NCBI GenBank assembly: GCA_017457955.1
Contig: JAFTGL010000015.1
Coordinates: 1-64,000, forward strand
Source: Ruminococcus sp.
GTDB lineage: Bacteria > Bacillota > Clostridia > Oscillospirales > Acutalibacteraceae
Length of the DNA: 64,000 nucleotides
Direction: 5' to 3'
A model generated the notes under the pieces. That model saw only the letters and a list, made by a program, of their open reading frames with translations, was not told the DNA's origin and made no database searches. Of the stretch, positions 18,491 to 28,151 are shown piece after piece (position 1 is the stretch's first letter; every line of letters begins with the position of its first letter). A program made the position numbers and the translations under genes.

Positions 18491-18628
18491 AATAATAGCT
18501 TACTGCTGCTCGGCGCCGTGGATAATCAAGGCTACTATTATGACGCTGATCTTGGTATGAACGGCAGTAAATACAAGTGCTCTTACTATGTGTGCGACGA
18601 ATCAAAGCTGAAATCCCTTAAACAATAG
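18491..18628 (+). pseudogene. C-terminal gene fragment
   Basis: A 45-codon open frame with no start reads like the end of a secreted or lipoprotein-like gene: NQGYYYDADLGMNG, then KYKCSYYVCDESKL and a TAG. The 5' part is missing; upstream sequence (18361-18490) shows only AT-rich non-coding DNA. A hairpin follows the stop. I infer a relic of a deleted gene; no family is recognised. Confidence 0.45.
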
Positions 18629-18646
18629 TTTTAAGGTCATGAACAA

Positions 18647-18674
18647 GGCTCCCTCTGCTTATGCAAAGGGAGCC
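18647..18674. terminator. Hairpin between the gene fragment and the convergent gene
   Basis: The stem GGCTCCCT/AGGGAGCC with inner pairs around TTAT. The T-runs on both sides are short (GTTTCTTTC forward, TTGTTC reverse), so it is a probable shared terminator. Confidence 0.6.
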
Positions 18675-18703
18675 GTTTCTTTCATGTTTACGGTATTCTG
18701 TTT

Positions 18704-19264
18704 TTATGACCAAGGGTCAGCTGCTTTGGGTGTGCGGACGCCGACCATGATCATCTGTTCGCTCAGATACCACTTGCCCTCGGAGGGCTTGAGGCGCAGT
18801 TTGATCTGACGCGGAGAGTCTGCTCCACCTGAGTTGAGGTGCAGGGTCGCCCAGCCTTCGTTTTGGAAGGAATAGGGGTTGGAGAATACGGTGACGGTAA
18901 AGGGGCGAGCGGGCGTATAGTTGTTCTCGGGTGTCGCGCCCGCAAAGTAGGAGAACGGCACATGCTTGCCGTCGCGGAAGCGGTCGTTCAGAAAGCTGAT
19001 CTCAATCGGCGACAGCGGCGCGGGACCTTTGAGGAAATTCAGCATTTCCTTGCCGATCTCGGGGGCGGCTGCGTAAGCGCACAGCGCGCATACCGTCAGC
19101 GCGGCGGTTTTGTAGGGCGTATCAAGAGCCGCTTCGGGCAGGGCTTTCATCTCGCCGACGCTCTCGGGCAGAGCGTTGAACACGAAGGTGAAACGTCCTT
19201 CGGCGGGCTTTTGTGAAGCTGTCGGCGCGGGTGCGGGCTGATTCAGGTTGTCAAAGATACTCAT
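18704..19264 (-). CDS. Conserved unknown protein (DUF6935-like)
   Basis: A 186-residue cytoplasmic-looking protein without TM or signal peptide. A Pro/Ala-rich N-terminal tail (about 1-22) precedes a compact domain with FVFNALPESVGEMKALPEAA, SPIEISFLNDRF, and a C-terminal beta-rich half with RPFTVTVFSNPYS and IKLRLKPSEGKWYLSEQ. From memory it resembles the DUF6935 family of gut Clostridia, but this is unverified. GGAGGATCAACT precedes the ATG. Single-gene unit with its own promoter. Function unknown. Confidence 0.75.
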   Translation of the reverse strand: MSIFDNLNQPAPAPTASQKPAEGRFTFVFNALPESVGEMKALPEAALDTPYKTAALTVCALCAYAAAPEIGKEMLNFLKGPAPLSPIEISFLNDRFRDGKHVPFSYFAGATPENNYTPARPFTVTVFSNPYSFQNEGWATLHLNSGGADSPRQIKLRLKPSEGKWYLSEQMIMVGVRTPKAADPWS

Positions 19265-19284
19265 AGTTGATCCTCCTTTTCTCC

Positions 19285-19313
19285 ATCATAGCATCTGACG
19301 GCGCGTTTGTAAA
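19285..19313 (-). promoter_or_regulatory. Sigma-A promoter of the 18704-19264 gene
   Basis: On the minus strand TTTACA, 17 bases, TATGAT, ending 20 bases before the start codon. It is divergent from the adjacent plus-strand promoter at 19321. Confidence 0.7.
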
Positions 19314-19320
19314 TAAATAT

Positions 19321-19349
19321 TTGCAAGTTGCGGATAATTATAGTATGAT
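19321..19349 (+). promoter_or_regulatory. Promoter giving a possibly leaderless phosphopantetheinyl transferase mRNA
   Basis: TTGCAA, 17 bases, TATGAT. The expected transcription start, about seven bases after the -10 box, coincides with the ATG at 19356. Confidence 0.65.
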
Positions 19350-19355
19350 AAGCCT

Positions 19356-19970
19356 ATGAAGATCGAGTATATCGTTTTGGACGAAAACTTAAAAATGCGT
19401 GATTTGGCAGGGTACGAAAAGCTCCTGCCCAATGATCGGCAGGAGAAGATCGCGCGCTATCGCTTTGAGAAGGATCAGCTGCGCTCATTGATCGCGGGGC
19501 TGTTGATTCGGCGGGCGATAGGGGACAGTGAGATTATTTTCGGCGCGCATGAAAAGCCGTACGCGAAGGACAGCGGTATATGCTTTTCGGTATCCCACAG
19601 CGGGGACATCGTTGCGATCGCGGTCGATGAAAACGAGGTCGGACTGGACGTCGAGGAGATCCCCGAAGAAAACCGCCTGAAGATCGCCGACCGCTTTTAT
19701 CATCCCGCCGAAAGAGCCTATGTGCACGGCGCTCAGGATAAAGCCCGCGCTTTCTGCCGTATCTGGACGCGCAAGGAAGCGGTTCTCAAGATGACGGGCG
19801 AGGGGATCAGCACCGATCTGACCGCATTCGACACGACCGCTGAACCGCTGAGCGGACAGATCGTGACCGTTGATCTGGATAACTATTGTCTGTCGGTGTG
19901 TTCGGAAAAGGCGATAAGCTCAATGGATGTTTATATTTCTAAAATAGAATTAAAAGAGCTTTTACAATAA
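19356..19970 (+). CDS. Sfp-type 4'-phosphopantetheinyl transferase
   Basis: A 204-residue enzyme that moves 4'-phosphopantetheine from CoA to a Ser of acyl- or peptidyl-carrier proteins. The Sfp/AcpT family signatures are ISFSVSHS-like CFSVSHSGD, the Mg-binding VGLDVEEI, and WTRKEAVLKMTGEG. Its length matches the compact half of the Sfp group. No ribosome-binding site lies before ATG 19356 and the -10 box is seven bases away, so translation may be leaderless. No polyketide or peptide synthetase lies in the window; a fatty-acid ACP is a possible substrate. Confidence 0.9.
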   Translation: MKIEYIVLDENLKMRDLAGYEKLLPNDRQEKIARYRFEKDQLRSLIAGLLIRRAIGDSEIIFGAHEKPYAKDSGICFSVSHSGDIVAIAVDENEVGLDVEEIPEENRLKIADRFYHPAERAYVHGAQDKARAFCRIWTRKEAVLKMTGEGISTDLTAFDTTAEPLSGQIVTVDLDNYCLSVCSEKAISSMDVYISKIELKELLQ

Positions 19971-19973
19971 AGA

Positions 19974-20000
19974 AACCGACTTCAAAAGAAGCCGGTTTTA
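19974..20000. terminator. Bidirectional terminator
   Basis: The stem 19974-19982/19989-19997 (one mismatch) has TTTTATTT on the plus strand and TCTTTATTG on the minus strand, between two convergent genes. Confidence 0.75.
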
Positions 20001-20013
20001 TTTGTGCCGTATT

Positions 20014-21252
20014 CTATTTCTTTTCCGCTACTGCAGAGATGATCCTGCGGTTTTTGACGCGCTTGACGGTGAAGGTGACGCCTTCGTACTCTACCTTCTG
20101 GCCGCGGATCGGGATATCACCGAACTGCTCGACGATGAAGCCGCCGACCGAGTTGCTCTCGATATCATCGTCGGGTTTCATGTCAAAGAGTTCAAACAGT
20201 TTGTCGAGCTCCATGTCGCCCGATACAAGATAGTTGTTGTCGCTGATCTTGGTGCAGGTGTGCTCAACGTCCTCGTCCTCGTCCCAGATGTCGCCGACGA
20301 TCTCTTCGAGCAGGTCTTCCATTGTGACGATGCCTAAAAAGCCGCCGTATTCGTCGGTGACGATCGCGATATGCAGCTTGTTCGCGCGGAAATCATTGAG
20401 AATATCGGACAGCTTCTGGTTTTTGTAGATGAAGTGGGCGGGGATCAGCATGGAGCGGATGTCCGCGTCGCCGTCGATGACCTTCTCGAGATAATCGCGG
20501 GTGTGCAGGATACCGATGATGTTGTCGATATCGTCCTCATAGACGGGGATGCGCGAGTAGCGCTCCTTGATGATGAGGTCGTGGATCTCCTCCTTGGAGT
20601 CGTCGATATCGATCACGGTGACGTCAACGCGCGGGGTAAGGATCTCCTGCGCGGTTTTTTCGTCGAATTCCAACGCGGACTGTACCAGCTCGCTTTCCTG
20701 CTCTTCGAGGATACCTTCCTCCTCAATGGTCTCGATGATGTATTTCAGCTCGTCCTCGGTGACGGAGGGGGAGTCCTTTTTGATGTGTCCGATCTTCATG
20801 ACCAGCGATTTCAGCCCTGTGAACAGGATGACAAACGGCGTGAGGATGTAGGTCAGAACTTTGAGGATCAGCCCCGTGTGCAGGACGATACCGTCGCTCT
20901 TTTCCTTGCCGATGCACTTCGGGATGACCTCACCGAAGGTCAGCACCAGCAGCGTCGTGCCGCCTGTGGCGATCGCCGCACCGTAGTTCTCGAACAGGTT
21001 CAGGCACAGGATGGTCGCCAGCGACGAACAGCCGAGGTTGACGATGTTGTTGCCGATGAGGATGGCGGTCAGCGCCTTGTCAAAATTGTCGCAAACCCAT
21101 AAGGCGTTTTTCGCGCGCTTATTGCCGTTATCGGAAAGGGATTTCAGACGGATGGTGTTGGCAAAGGAAAACGCCGTTTCCACACAGGAGAAAAATCCCG
21201 ATAACAGGATCAGTACGGCGATCACGACGCCGTATACTGCGTTTGTACTCAT
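20014..21252 (-). CDS. CorC/HlyC-family membrane protein (DUF21, CBS, CorC_HlyC)
   Basis: A 412-residue protein of the hemolysin C/magnesium-cobalt efflux (CNNM/CorB) family. The N-terminal DUF21 region has TM helices at about 5-28, 60-85, 92-110 and 125-145. Two CBS motifs follow, with TPRVDVTVID and MLIPAHFIY at their starts, then the FAD-fold CorC_HlyC domain (about 325-410). CNNM-type proteins are thought to export Mg2+. GGAGGAAAA precedes the start. Monocistronic. Confidence 0.88.
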   Translation of the reverse strand: MSTNAVYGVVIAVLILLSGFFSCVETAFSFANTIRLKSLSDNGNKRAKNALWVCDNFDKALTAILIGNNIVNLGCSSLATILCLNLFENYGAAIATGGTTLLVLTFGEVIPKCIGKEKSDGIVLHTGLILKVLTYILTPFVILFTGLKSLVMKIGHIKKDSPSVTEDELKYIIETIEEEGILEEQESELVQSALEFDEKTAQEILTPRVDVTVIDIDDSKEEIHDLIIKERYSRIPVYEDDIDNIIGILHTRDYLEKVIDGDADIRSMLIPAHFIYKNQKLSDILNDFRANKLHIAIVTDEYGGFLGIVTMEDLLEEIVGDIWDEDEDVEHTCTKISDNNYLVSGDMELDKLFELFDMKPDDDIESNSVGGFIVEQFGDIPIRGQKVEYEGVTFTVKRVKNRRIISAVAEKK

Positions 21253-21354
21253 TTTTCCTCCGAAAAACAGTGAAATAATAGTGAAATAATAATATTAGCA
21301 TACTATAATATCATATAATTAATATGACAAATTCGAAATATAATTATTTTTCTC

Positions 21355-21383
21355 TTGAAGAATGTGCCATATAATGGTATACT
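21355..21383 (+). promoter_or_regulatory. Sigma-A promoter of the TepA-like protease gene
   Basis: TTGAAG, 17 bases, TATACT. The -35 TTG is also a spurious upstream start of the coding frame, which is why I prefer ATG 21460. Confidence 0.7.
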
Positions 21384-21459
21384 GTATATTGGCTTGATAG
21401 GAATACTTGCATACATGATTTGGTGCCTTTGCGGAAAACTAATGCTGAGGTGTCAAATC

Positions 21460-22164
21460 ATGTGCAATAACGAGAATGAAGAAGTCATGGAAGCCCCCGA
21501 ACAGGAGGATAACGCGGAGTCAAAACCGCGTGACAATATTACGACGATGGGCAGCGTGATCACCCATCGGGGCGATAACATTATCTACTGTCTGACGGTG
21601 ATCGGGCAGATCGAGGGGCATTACATCCTGCCGCCGTCCAATAAGACGACGAAGTATGAGCACGTCATCCCGTCGCTTCTCGCGATCGACGAGGATGAAA
21701 ATATCGACGGACTGCTGGTGCTGCTCAATACCTCCGGCGGAGATGTGGAAGCGGGCTTGGCGATCGCCGAAATGATCGCGGGGATGAAAAAGCCCTCGGT
21801 ATCGCTGGTGCTCGGCGGCGGTCATTCGATCGGTATTCCGCTGGCGGTGGCGTGCGACAAGAGCTTCATCGTCAAGACGGCTTCGATGACGGTTCATCCT
21901 GTCCGTACGACGGGGCTGACGGTCGGAGCGCCGCAGACCTATCGCTATTTTCAGAAAATGCAGGACAGGATCATCCGCTTTACCGTGGAAAATTCCAACA
22001 TCACCGACGAACGGTACAGGGAGCTGGTGCTCAACACCGGCGAGCTGGTCACCGATATCGGAACGGTGCTCGAGGGCAAAGAAGCGGTGGACTGCGGGCT
22101 GATCGACGCGGTCGGTACGCTCCGTGACGCGACCGACGCGCTGTATGATATGATAGCAACGTGA
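21460..22164 (+). CDS. TepA-like ClpP-fold serine protease
   Basis: A 234-residue ClpP/crotonase-fold protein of the translocation-enhancing TepA group (B. subtilis YmfB). The core shows LLVLLNTSGGDVEAGLAIAE, the nucleophile region LVLGGGHSIGIPLAVA, and catalytic-His region ASMTVHPVRTTG. It acts in the cytoplasm, perhaps degrading signal peptides or misfolded proteins. GAGGTG precedes ATG 21460; the longer frame starts in the promoter. In Bacilli and Clostridia tepA is next to ftsK/spoIIIE, and here uppP and ftsK follow, matching that conserved order. Confidence 0.87.
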   Translation: MCNNENEEVMEAPEQEDNAESKPRDNITTMGSVITHRGDNIIYCLTVIGQIEGHYILPPSNKTTKYEHVIPSLLAIDEDENIDGLLVLLNTSGGDVEAGLAIAEMIAGMKKPSVSLVLGGGHSIGIPLAVACDKSFIVKTASMTVHPVRTTGLTVGAPQTYRYFQKMQDRIIRFTVENSNITDERYRELVLNTGELVTDIGTVLEGKEAVDCGLIDAVGTLRDATDALYDMIAT

Positions 22165-22350
22165 CGTTGCATCCGGTTCCGCCTTTTATAAACAAAATGT
22201 TGTCTGACGCTGTATCAACGGCGGTCGGAAAAATACAGTAATTTTGAAGAGCGAAGAGCGGTGGTTACTCGCTTTCCCTGAATCATGATGTGATTTGGAC
22301 GCGGGTATTCCATCGACCTCTCTTCCTTCTTCGCACAAAAGGAGTTACAT

Positions 22351-23292
22351 ATGACAATTCTTGACGCGATCATTCAGGGCGTGGTACAGGGCTTGACCGA
22401 ATTCCTGCCGGTTTCCAGCAGCGGTCATCTGACCATCACCCAGCATATTTTGGGGCTTGACTTGGAGGGAGGCAATCTCTTCTTCAACGTGATGCTTCAC
22501 ATCGGCACGCTCGTTGCCGTTGTCGCTTTTTATCACAAGCTGATCTGGCGGCTGATCAAGTCGTTTTTCTCCCTGATCGGCGATATCTTTACTGGAAAAT
22601 TCAAATGGAAAGAGCTTTCCGACGACAAGCGCATGGTTATCATGGTCATTATCGGCTTGCTGCCGCTGGTACTGCTGTTTGTCCCCGTTCCCGGTACGGG
22701 CATGAAGCTGAAAGATTTTGTCGAGAGCTTCAACACTTCAAAATACTTCATCGTCGTCGGTATCTGTCTGCTGCTGACGTCGATCTTGCTGTTCATCGGC
22801 AACCGCTGTTCCCGCAGTGACGTGCCGATGAAGCATGCGAAAAACGGTGAAGCGGGCCGCACCTCGCTGAATGTGGTCGACGCGCTGGTCGTGGGTCTGA
22901 CCCAGTGCTTCGCGACGCTTCCCGGTCTTTCGCGCTCCGGCTCTACGCTGTCGGTGGGGCAGATGCGCGGGCTGAACAAGCAGACTGCCCTTGACTATAC
23001 CTTTATCCTCGGTACGCCTGCCATTATTGCGGCGGCGCTGCTCGAAGGCAAAGACGCTCTCGAAGGCGGCTTGGATTCGATCAAAGCGGATCTCGTGCCG
23101 ATTTTGATTGGCATGGCAGTCTCGGCAGTCGTCGGCTATCTCGCAATTGCCCTGTTCAAGTGGCTGCTGAAAACCGATAAGATGATTATTTTTATCATCT
23201 ATACCGCGCTTGTCGGTATCGCTGTCATCGTCATCAGCGTGATGGAAATGCAGAGCGGCGTGAACCTCTTTTCCGGCGCTCCGCTGACTTAA
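22351..23292 (+). CDS. uppP: Undecaprenyl-diphosphatase UppP (BacA)
   Basis: A 313-residue polytopic membrane phosphatase that regenerates undecaprenyl phosphate for peptidoglycan synthesis and contributes to bacitracin tolerance. Signature 1 is GLTEFLPVSSSGHL (about 15-28), with catalytic Glu and His, and signature 2 is LPGLSRSGSTLS. About eight TM helices are present. AAAAGGAG precedes ATG 22351. The 186 bases upstream of it show no clear promoter; a GCAACG-TGA-CGTTGC hairpin spans the preceding stop. Confidence 0.95.
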   Translation: MTILDAIIQGVVQGLTEFLPVSSSGHLTITQHILGLDLEGGNLFFNVMLHIGTLVAVVAFYHKLIWRLIKSFFSLIGDIFTGKFKWKELSDDKRMVIMVIIGLLPLVLLFVPVPGTGMKLKDFVESFNTSKYFIVVGICLLLTSILLFIGNRCSRSDVPMKHAKNGEAGRTSLNVVDALVVGLTQCFATLPGLSRSGSTLSVGQMRGLNKQTALDYTFILGTPAIIAAALLEGKDALEGGLDSIKADLVPILIGMAVSAVVGYLAIALFKWLLKTDKMIIFIIYTALVGIAVIVISVMEMQSGVNLFSGAPLT

Positions 23293-23341
23293 AAAAACAC
23301 AGATTAACAGAAACCAAAATCAAGGAAAGTGAAGTGATCAT

Positions 23342-26089
23342 TTGGCTGCGAAAAAAGCAACGAAATCAAGTGCTTCCAAAAAAACCAATACAAGAGGGAA
23401 ATCGACCGCGAAGCGCGGCGCGAAAAGCGCTCCCGCTCCGAGCGGGATGAATCCGCAGGTGAAAGCGATCCTGTTGTGTGCCGTCGGTGCGCTGATGCTC
23501 GCCCTCGTCATCATCCCAGGCGGCGCGTTCTGGAAAACCATGCGCTCCTTCCTGTTCGGCGTGTTCGGCGTATGCTCGATCCTGGTGCCGATGGTATTCA
23601 TCTACCTCGGCATCATGACAGCAAAGGAAAAACAGATGGCGCATAAGGGCGCGAAAGTCGCGCTCTCGGCACTGATCGTCGTGATGGTTTGCACTCTCGT
23701 ATACCTTTTCGGCAAGACGGATTACAATGAGAACAATACATATTTTTCGGCGTTGGGCGCGGCGTACAGCGGCTCCTTCGCGCTGGACAGCCTTTGCGGT
23801 TTCTTAGGCGCGGTCTTGGGCTATCCGATGCGCGCACTGCTGACGAATACGCCGTCGGTCATCATCTGCTTTATCGTGTTGATCGTGTCCTTTATGGTGC
23901 TGTTCGGTGTGACGCTGGTCGATATCGCGAACGTCGCGAAAAAAGGCTATCGTAAGACCCGTGAACAGCAGCAGCGGATGCGCGAGCACCATCAGGAGCG
24001 CGCTGAGATCCGCCGCCGCGAGCGCGAGGAACGCGAAGAACAGCTCCGCCGTGAGCAGGAAGCTGCCGAGACGTTTGATTATCCTGATTATACGACGGCT
24101 GAACCTGTGAGCAGGAGACGTTCGAACTCCCGCATCGATATCCCGCTGGACAAGTCCGAGCAGAAGCCGCGACAGAAAAATGAGGTCGAGATCGCCGAGG
24201 ATCAGCATGATCAGGATATCATCGACATCATCAACAACGCGAATTCGGGCATCATCCCTGATGAGGAGCTGGGCGCGTCCGCCGTTGCCCGCCGTATTTC
24301 GGACAAGAAAAAATCCCGCAAAATGTCCGCGGGCGCAAAACAGCCTGATCCCGAAACCGTGGAGGTCGATCTCGACGACGATTTCGAGATGGACGACAAG
24401 CTCGATCTGAAGAGCGAAACGCGCCGTGTGCGCGCCGAGGTGAAAAAGAACGAGGATAAGAAGGAGGAGAAATCCGCCTATGTTTATCCGCCGACAAAGC
24501 TGCTTGAGCCGGCTGTCGATACCGAAAGCGCCAGCGCGTACAACGAAATGCAGAACAACGCGACCAAGCTGGTGGAGACGCTCAACAGCTTCGGCGTTAA
24601 GGCGAATATCACCAACATCTGCCGCGGCCCGTCGGTCACCCGCTATGAGCTGCAGCCCGCTCCGGGCGTGAAGATCAGCAAGATCACCAATCTCTCTGAC
24701 GATATCGCGCTGAACCTCGCCGCGAACGGCGTGCGTATCGAAGCGCCGATCCCGGGTAAGGCGGCGGTCGGTATCGAGGTGCCGAACAAGGTGACCTCGA
24801 TGGTCACCCTGCGCGAGCTGGTGGAGACCGATGAATTCAGGGATCATAAGAGCAAGCTCAACTGCGTGCTGGGCAGAGATATCTCGGGCGAGATCATCAC
24901 CACCGACCTTGCGAAAATGCCTCACCTGCTGATCGCGGGTACGACAGGTTCCGGTAAGTCGGTCTGCGTGAACGCGCTGCTGATGTCAATTTTGTTCAAG
25001 GCGACGCCGGATGAAGTCAAGCTGTTGCTGGTCGACCCGAAGATGGTCGAATTCTCAAAATACAAGGGTATCCCGCACCTGCTGGTTCCCGTCGTGTCCG
25101 ACGCGAAGAAGGCGGCGGGCGCGCTGAACTGGGCAGTATCCGAAATGCTCCAGCGATACCGCATTTTCTCCGAATATGACTGCAAGGGGATCGACAGCTA
25201 TAACGAGCTGGTCGACAAGAACCTTGCTTACATAGAAGAACAGAAGCAAAAGCCCGATTATGACCCCGAGGCGGAAGATCAGCCCTGCCTGGAGGTTGAG
25301 GGCTTGAAGGTGCCGACCGACCACATGTGCCGTATCGTTATCGCTATCGACGAGTTAGCTGACCTGATGATGGCAGCGCCGTCCGAGGTCGAAGAAGCGA
25401 TTTGCCGACTGGCGCAGATGGCGCGTGCCGCAGGTATGCACCTGATTCTGGCGACCCAGCGTCCGACCGTCAACGTTATTACGGGTCTGATCAAGGCGAA
25501 CATCCCCTCGCGTATCGCGCTGAAGGTAACTTCTCAGATCGACTCGCGTACCATCCTCGATACGGGCGGCGCTGAGAAGCTGATCGGACGAGGCGACCTG
25601 CTCTATTCTCCTGTCGGCGCGCCGAAGCCGATCCGTGTGCAGTGCTGCTTTACCCGCGACGACGAGATCGAGCGCGTGACTGCCTTCATCAAGAAATCCC
25701 ATACCGCCGAGTATAACAAGGAGATCGAGGACAAGATCCGCAAAATCGCTTCCGAAGAGCTCAGCGGCGGCAAGGGCAAGGACAGCGGCGTGACGCCCGG
25801 CAACGCGCCTGAGGTCGACTCGATGATGGAGGACGCGATCAAGTTCGTTATCGAAAGCGGACAGGCTTCCACCTCCATGCTCCAGCGGCGGCTTAAGGTC
25901 GGCTACGCGAGAGCGGGCCGTATGATCGACGACATGGAGCAGATGGGTATTGTCGGACCGCACCAAGGGTCTAAGCCGCGTGACGTACTGATGACCTATA
26001 ACGACTGGCTTGAACGCAATAATATGCTCGGCTCGCCTGACAGTGACGGCGAGGGTGAGGGAGAGACAGACGAGGACGATCCGTGGTAA
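23342..26089 (+). CDS. ftsK: FtsK/SpoIIIE DNA translocase
   Basis: A 915-residue septal DNA pump that moves chromosome DNA during division or sporulation. The N-terminus is Lys/Ser-rich, followed by four TM helices (about 38-60, 66-85, 95-115, 160-190), a charged coiled-coil linker (about 195-390, rich in Arg/Glu), and the motor with Walker [10 protein letters not shown] (about 532), Walker [14 protein letters not shown], and a C-terminal gamma winged helix ([21 protein letters not shown]). The start is TTG 23342 behind AAGGAAAGTGAAG. The C-terminal tail is acidic and Gly-rich. Confidence 0.95.
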   Translation: MAAKKATKSSASKKTNTRGKSTAKRGAKSAPAPSGMNPQVKAILLCAVGALMLALVIIPGGAFWKTMRSFLFGVFGVCSILVPMVFIYLGIMTAKEKQMAHKGAKVALSALIVVMVCTLVYLFGKTDYNENNTYFSALGAAYSGSFALDSLCGFLGAVLGYPMRALLTNTPSVIICFIVLIVSFMVLFGVTLVDIANVAKKGYRKTREQQQRMREHHQERAEIRRREREEREEQLRREQEAAETFDYPDYTTAEPVSRRRSNSRIDIPLDKSEQKPRQKNEVEIAEDQHDQDIIDIINNANSGIIPDEELGASAVARRISDKKKSRKMSAGAKQPDPETVEVDLDDDFEMDDKLDLKSETRRVRAEVKKNEDKKEEKSAYVYPPTKLLEPAVDTESASAYNEMQNNATKLVETLNSFGVKANITNICRGPSVTRYELQPAPGVKISKITNLSDDIALNLAANGVRIEAPIPGKAAVGIEVPNKVTSMVTLRELVETDEFRDHKSKLNCVLGRDISGEIITTDLAKMPHLLIAGTTGSGKSVCVNALLMSILFKATPDEVKLLLVDPKMVEFSKYKGIPHLLVPVVSDAKKAAGALNWAVSEMLQRYRIFSEYDCKGIDSYNELVDKNLAYIEEQKQKPDYDPEAEDQPCLEVEGLKVPTDHMCRIVIAIDELADLMMAAPSEVEEAICRLAQMARAAGMHLILATQRPTVNVITGLIKANIPSRIALKVTSQIDSRTILDTGGAEKLIGRGDLLYSPVGAPKPIRVQCCFTRDDEIERVTAFIKKSHTAEYNKEIEDKIRKIASEELSGGKGKDSGVTPGNAPEVDSMMEDAIKFVIESGQASTSMLQRRLKVGYARAGRMIDDMEQMGIVGPHQGSKPRDVLMTYNDWLERNNMLGSPDSDGEGEGETDEDDPW

Positions 26090-26183
26090 GGTACTGCAGA
26101 GGTGCTGTCCAAGAAGCGGAGCCAGAGGCGAACGGTGATTGGCTGAGAGCTGCTGCGGCAATGAAACAATATCACAGATATAC

Positions 26184-26212
26184 TTGACCTTTTCGGCAAA
26201 TACCGTTATACT
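26184..26212 (+). promoter_or_regulatory. Sigma-A promoter of tyrS
   Basis: TTGACC, 17 bases, TATACT, 37 bases before the TTG start. The leader is too short for a T-box riboswitch. Confidence 0.75.
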
Positions 26213-26249
26213 TATAATGATTCTGACAACATTTTAAGGAGGAAGATTG

Positions 26250-27473
26250 TTGGGAGTATATGAAGAACTGGTAGCCCGCGGTTTGATCGCGCAGGTTACC
26301 GATGAAGAAGAAATCAAAGAGCTGGTCAATTCCGGTAAAGCCGTGTTCTATATCGGCTTTGATCCCACCGCAGACAGCCTGCATGTCGGCCATTTTATGG
26401 CGCTTTGCCTGATGAAGCGTTTGCAGCTGGCGGGCAATAAGCCCATCGCCCTTGTCGGCGGCGGTACCGGTATGATAGGCGACCCCTCGGGCCGAACCGA
26501 TATGCGCCAGATGATGACCAAGGAGACCATCGAGCACAACTGCAACTGCTTTAAGGAGCAGATGTCTAAATTCATCGACTTTAGTGAAGGCAAGGCGATG
26601 ATGGTCAACAACGCGGATTGGCTGCTTGATCTCAACTACGTGGAGCTGCTTCGCGAGGTTGGCGCTTGCTTCTCGGTTAACAATATGCTGCGCGCGGAGT
26701 GCTATAAGCAGCGCATGGAAAAGGGACTCTCGTTCCTCGAATTCAACTATATGATCATGCAGAGCTATGACTTCTACGCTCTGTATCAGAAATACGGCTG
26801 CAACATGCAGTTTGGCGGCGACGACCAGTGGAGCAACATGCTTGGCGGTACCGAGCTGATTCGCAAAAAGCTCGGCAAGGACGCTTACGCCATGACCATC
26901 AACCTCCTGCTCAACAGTGAGGGCAAGAAGATGGGCAAGACCCAGAAGGGCGCAGTATGGCTCGACGCGAACAAAACCACGCCGTTTGAATTCTATCAGT
27001 ACTGGCGCAACGTTGACGACGCCGACGTCATCAAGTGCCTGAAGATGCTGACCTTCCTCCCGCTCGACGAAATCGAGGAGCTGAGTAAGTTAGAGGGCTC
27101 ACAGCTGAATAAGGCGAAGGAAATCCTTGCCTTTGAGCTGACCAAGATGATCCATGGTGAGGAAGAAGCAAACAAGGCGCAGGAAGGCGCGAGAGCGCTC
27201 TTCGGCGGCGGCGCGAACACCGACAACATGCCGACTACCGAGATCACCGACGGTGACTTTACCGACGGCGGTATCGCGATCCTCGATCTGCTCATCAAGT
27301 GCAAGCTCATCCCCAGTAAGGGCGAGGGTAAGCGCCTGATCCAGCAGGGCGGCATTTCGGTCGACGACGAAAAGATCACCGATATGTTCCACAAGGTAAC
27401 AAAGGACGCTTTTGACAAGGGTCACGTTATCATCAAAAAGGGCAAAAAGGTGTTCCATAAAGTCATTATGTAA
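26250..27473 (+). CDS. tyrS: Tyrosyl-tRNA synthetase
   Basis: A class I aminoacyl-tRNA synthetase, 407 residues. The catalytic domain has the HIGH-type motif SLHVGHF (about 44-50) and the KMSKS-type KKMGKTQKG (about 231). A C-terminal S4 RNA-binding domain (about 340-400, [20 protein letters not shown]) ends the protein. AAGGAGG is seven bases from the second of two adjacent TTG codons, which I take as the start (26250 rather than 26247). mscL follows by 50 bases. Confidence 0.95.
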   Translation: MGVYEELVARGLIAQVTDEEEIKELVNSGKAVFYIGFDPTADSLHVGHFMALCLMKRLQLAGNKPIALVGGGTGMIGDPSGRTDMRQMMTKETIEHNCNCFKEQMSKFIDFSEGKAMMVNNADWLLDLNYVELLREVGACFSVNNMLRAECYKQRMEKGLSFLEFNYMIMQSYDFYALYQKYGCNMQFGGDDQWSNMLGGTELIRKKLGKDAYAMTINLLLNSEGKKMGKTQKGAVWLDANKTTPFEFYQYWRNVDDADVIKCLKMLTFLPLDEIEELSKLEGSQLNKAKEILAFELTKMIHGEEEANKAQEGARALFGGGANTDNMPTTEITDGDFTDGGIAILDLLIKCKLIPSKGEGKRLIQQGGISVDDEKITDMFHKVTKDAFDKGHVIIKKGKKVFHKVIM

Positions 27474-27522
27474 CCAATCGGATAATTCCGATAAAGAATA
27501 AAAAACACAAGGAGTGCAGAAC

Positions 27523-28002
27523 ATGAAAAAAATTGCAGGCGAATTCAAAGAATTCATCATGCGCGGTAATGTAATGGATCTGGCTGTCGGCGTTATCATC
27601 GGCGGCGCTTTCCAGGCGATCGTTAACGCGTTCATTAACGACCTGATCATGCCGTTCATCGGTTTACTCACCGGCGGTATCAACTTCAACGAGCAGTTCA
27701 TCATTCTCAAACTGCCCGAGGGTGTTGAAGCATCTCAGGTTACCTATGCCAACGCTGCCGATCTCGGCGCGTCCATCTGGGGTTACGGCGCGTTCATCAC
27801 CGCTGTCATCAACTTCCTGATCATGGCGCTGGTCGTATTCTTCCTGGTCAAGGGTATCAACAAGGTATCCTCTATCGGTAAGAAGGAGGAAGAGGAAGAA
27901 GAGCCCACCACCAAGAAGTGCCCGCACTGCTGTGAAGAGGTCAACATCAACGCGACCAAGTGCCCGCACTGCACCGGCGATATCCCCGCAGAAGACGCGT
28001 AA
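27523..28002 (+). CDS. mscL: Large-conductance mechanosensitive channel MscL
   Basis: A 159-residue stretch-activated channel that vents solutes on osmotic downshock. The N-terminal helix and TM1 (EFKEFIMRGNVMDLAVGVIIGG, split over 8-29) and TM2 (about 92-112) match MscL. After an acidic linker the C-terminus carries a two-knuckle zinc ribbon (CPHCCEEV and CPHCTGDI) beyond the usual cytoplasmic helix. The start is ATG 27523 behind AAGGAG. It probably shares the tyrS promoter. Confidence 0.94.
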   Translation: MKKIAGEFKEFIMRGNVMDLAVGVIIGGAFQAIVNAFINDLIMPFIGLLTGGINFNEQFIILKLPEGVEASQVTYANAADLGASIWGYGAFITAVINFLIMALVVFFLVKGINKVSSIGKKEEEEEEPTTKKCPHCCEEVNINATKCPHCTGDIPAEDA

Positions 28003-28075
28003 CGTCTTTATTCCGCCTTTTTTGAAGAATGATCAAAGACTTTGTCTGCATTAACGGCGGGTCAAAATAGGATGA

Positions 28076-28111
28076 AAAAGCTCCCGAGTTTTCGATGACT
28101 CGGGAGCTTTT
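28076..28111. terminator. Bidirectional terminator after mscL
   Basis: The 14-bp stem 28076-28089/28098-28111 has A- and T-runs on both sides, serving mscL and the convergent alcohol dehydrogenase. Confidence 0.9.
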
Positions 28112-28151
28112 TGTATCATATGAAAGTATTGGCTATTATTCTAAATCAGAA

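Noticed and set aside
21355-21459. N-terminal extension of the TepA-like gene from TTG 21355
   Set aside because: The TTG is the promoter -35 box and has no ribosome-binding site; ATG 21460 has GAGGTG.
23804-24925. Long minus-strand frame opposite ftsK
   Set aside because: A shadow of ftsK with arginine- and leucine-biased composition.
26090-26246. T-box riboswitch before tyrS
   Set aside because: No specifier hairpin or TGG-N-ACC box is visible, and the promoter lies only 37 bases from the start.
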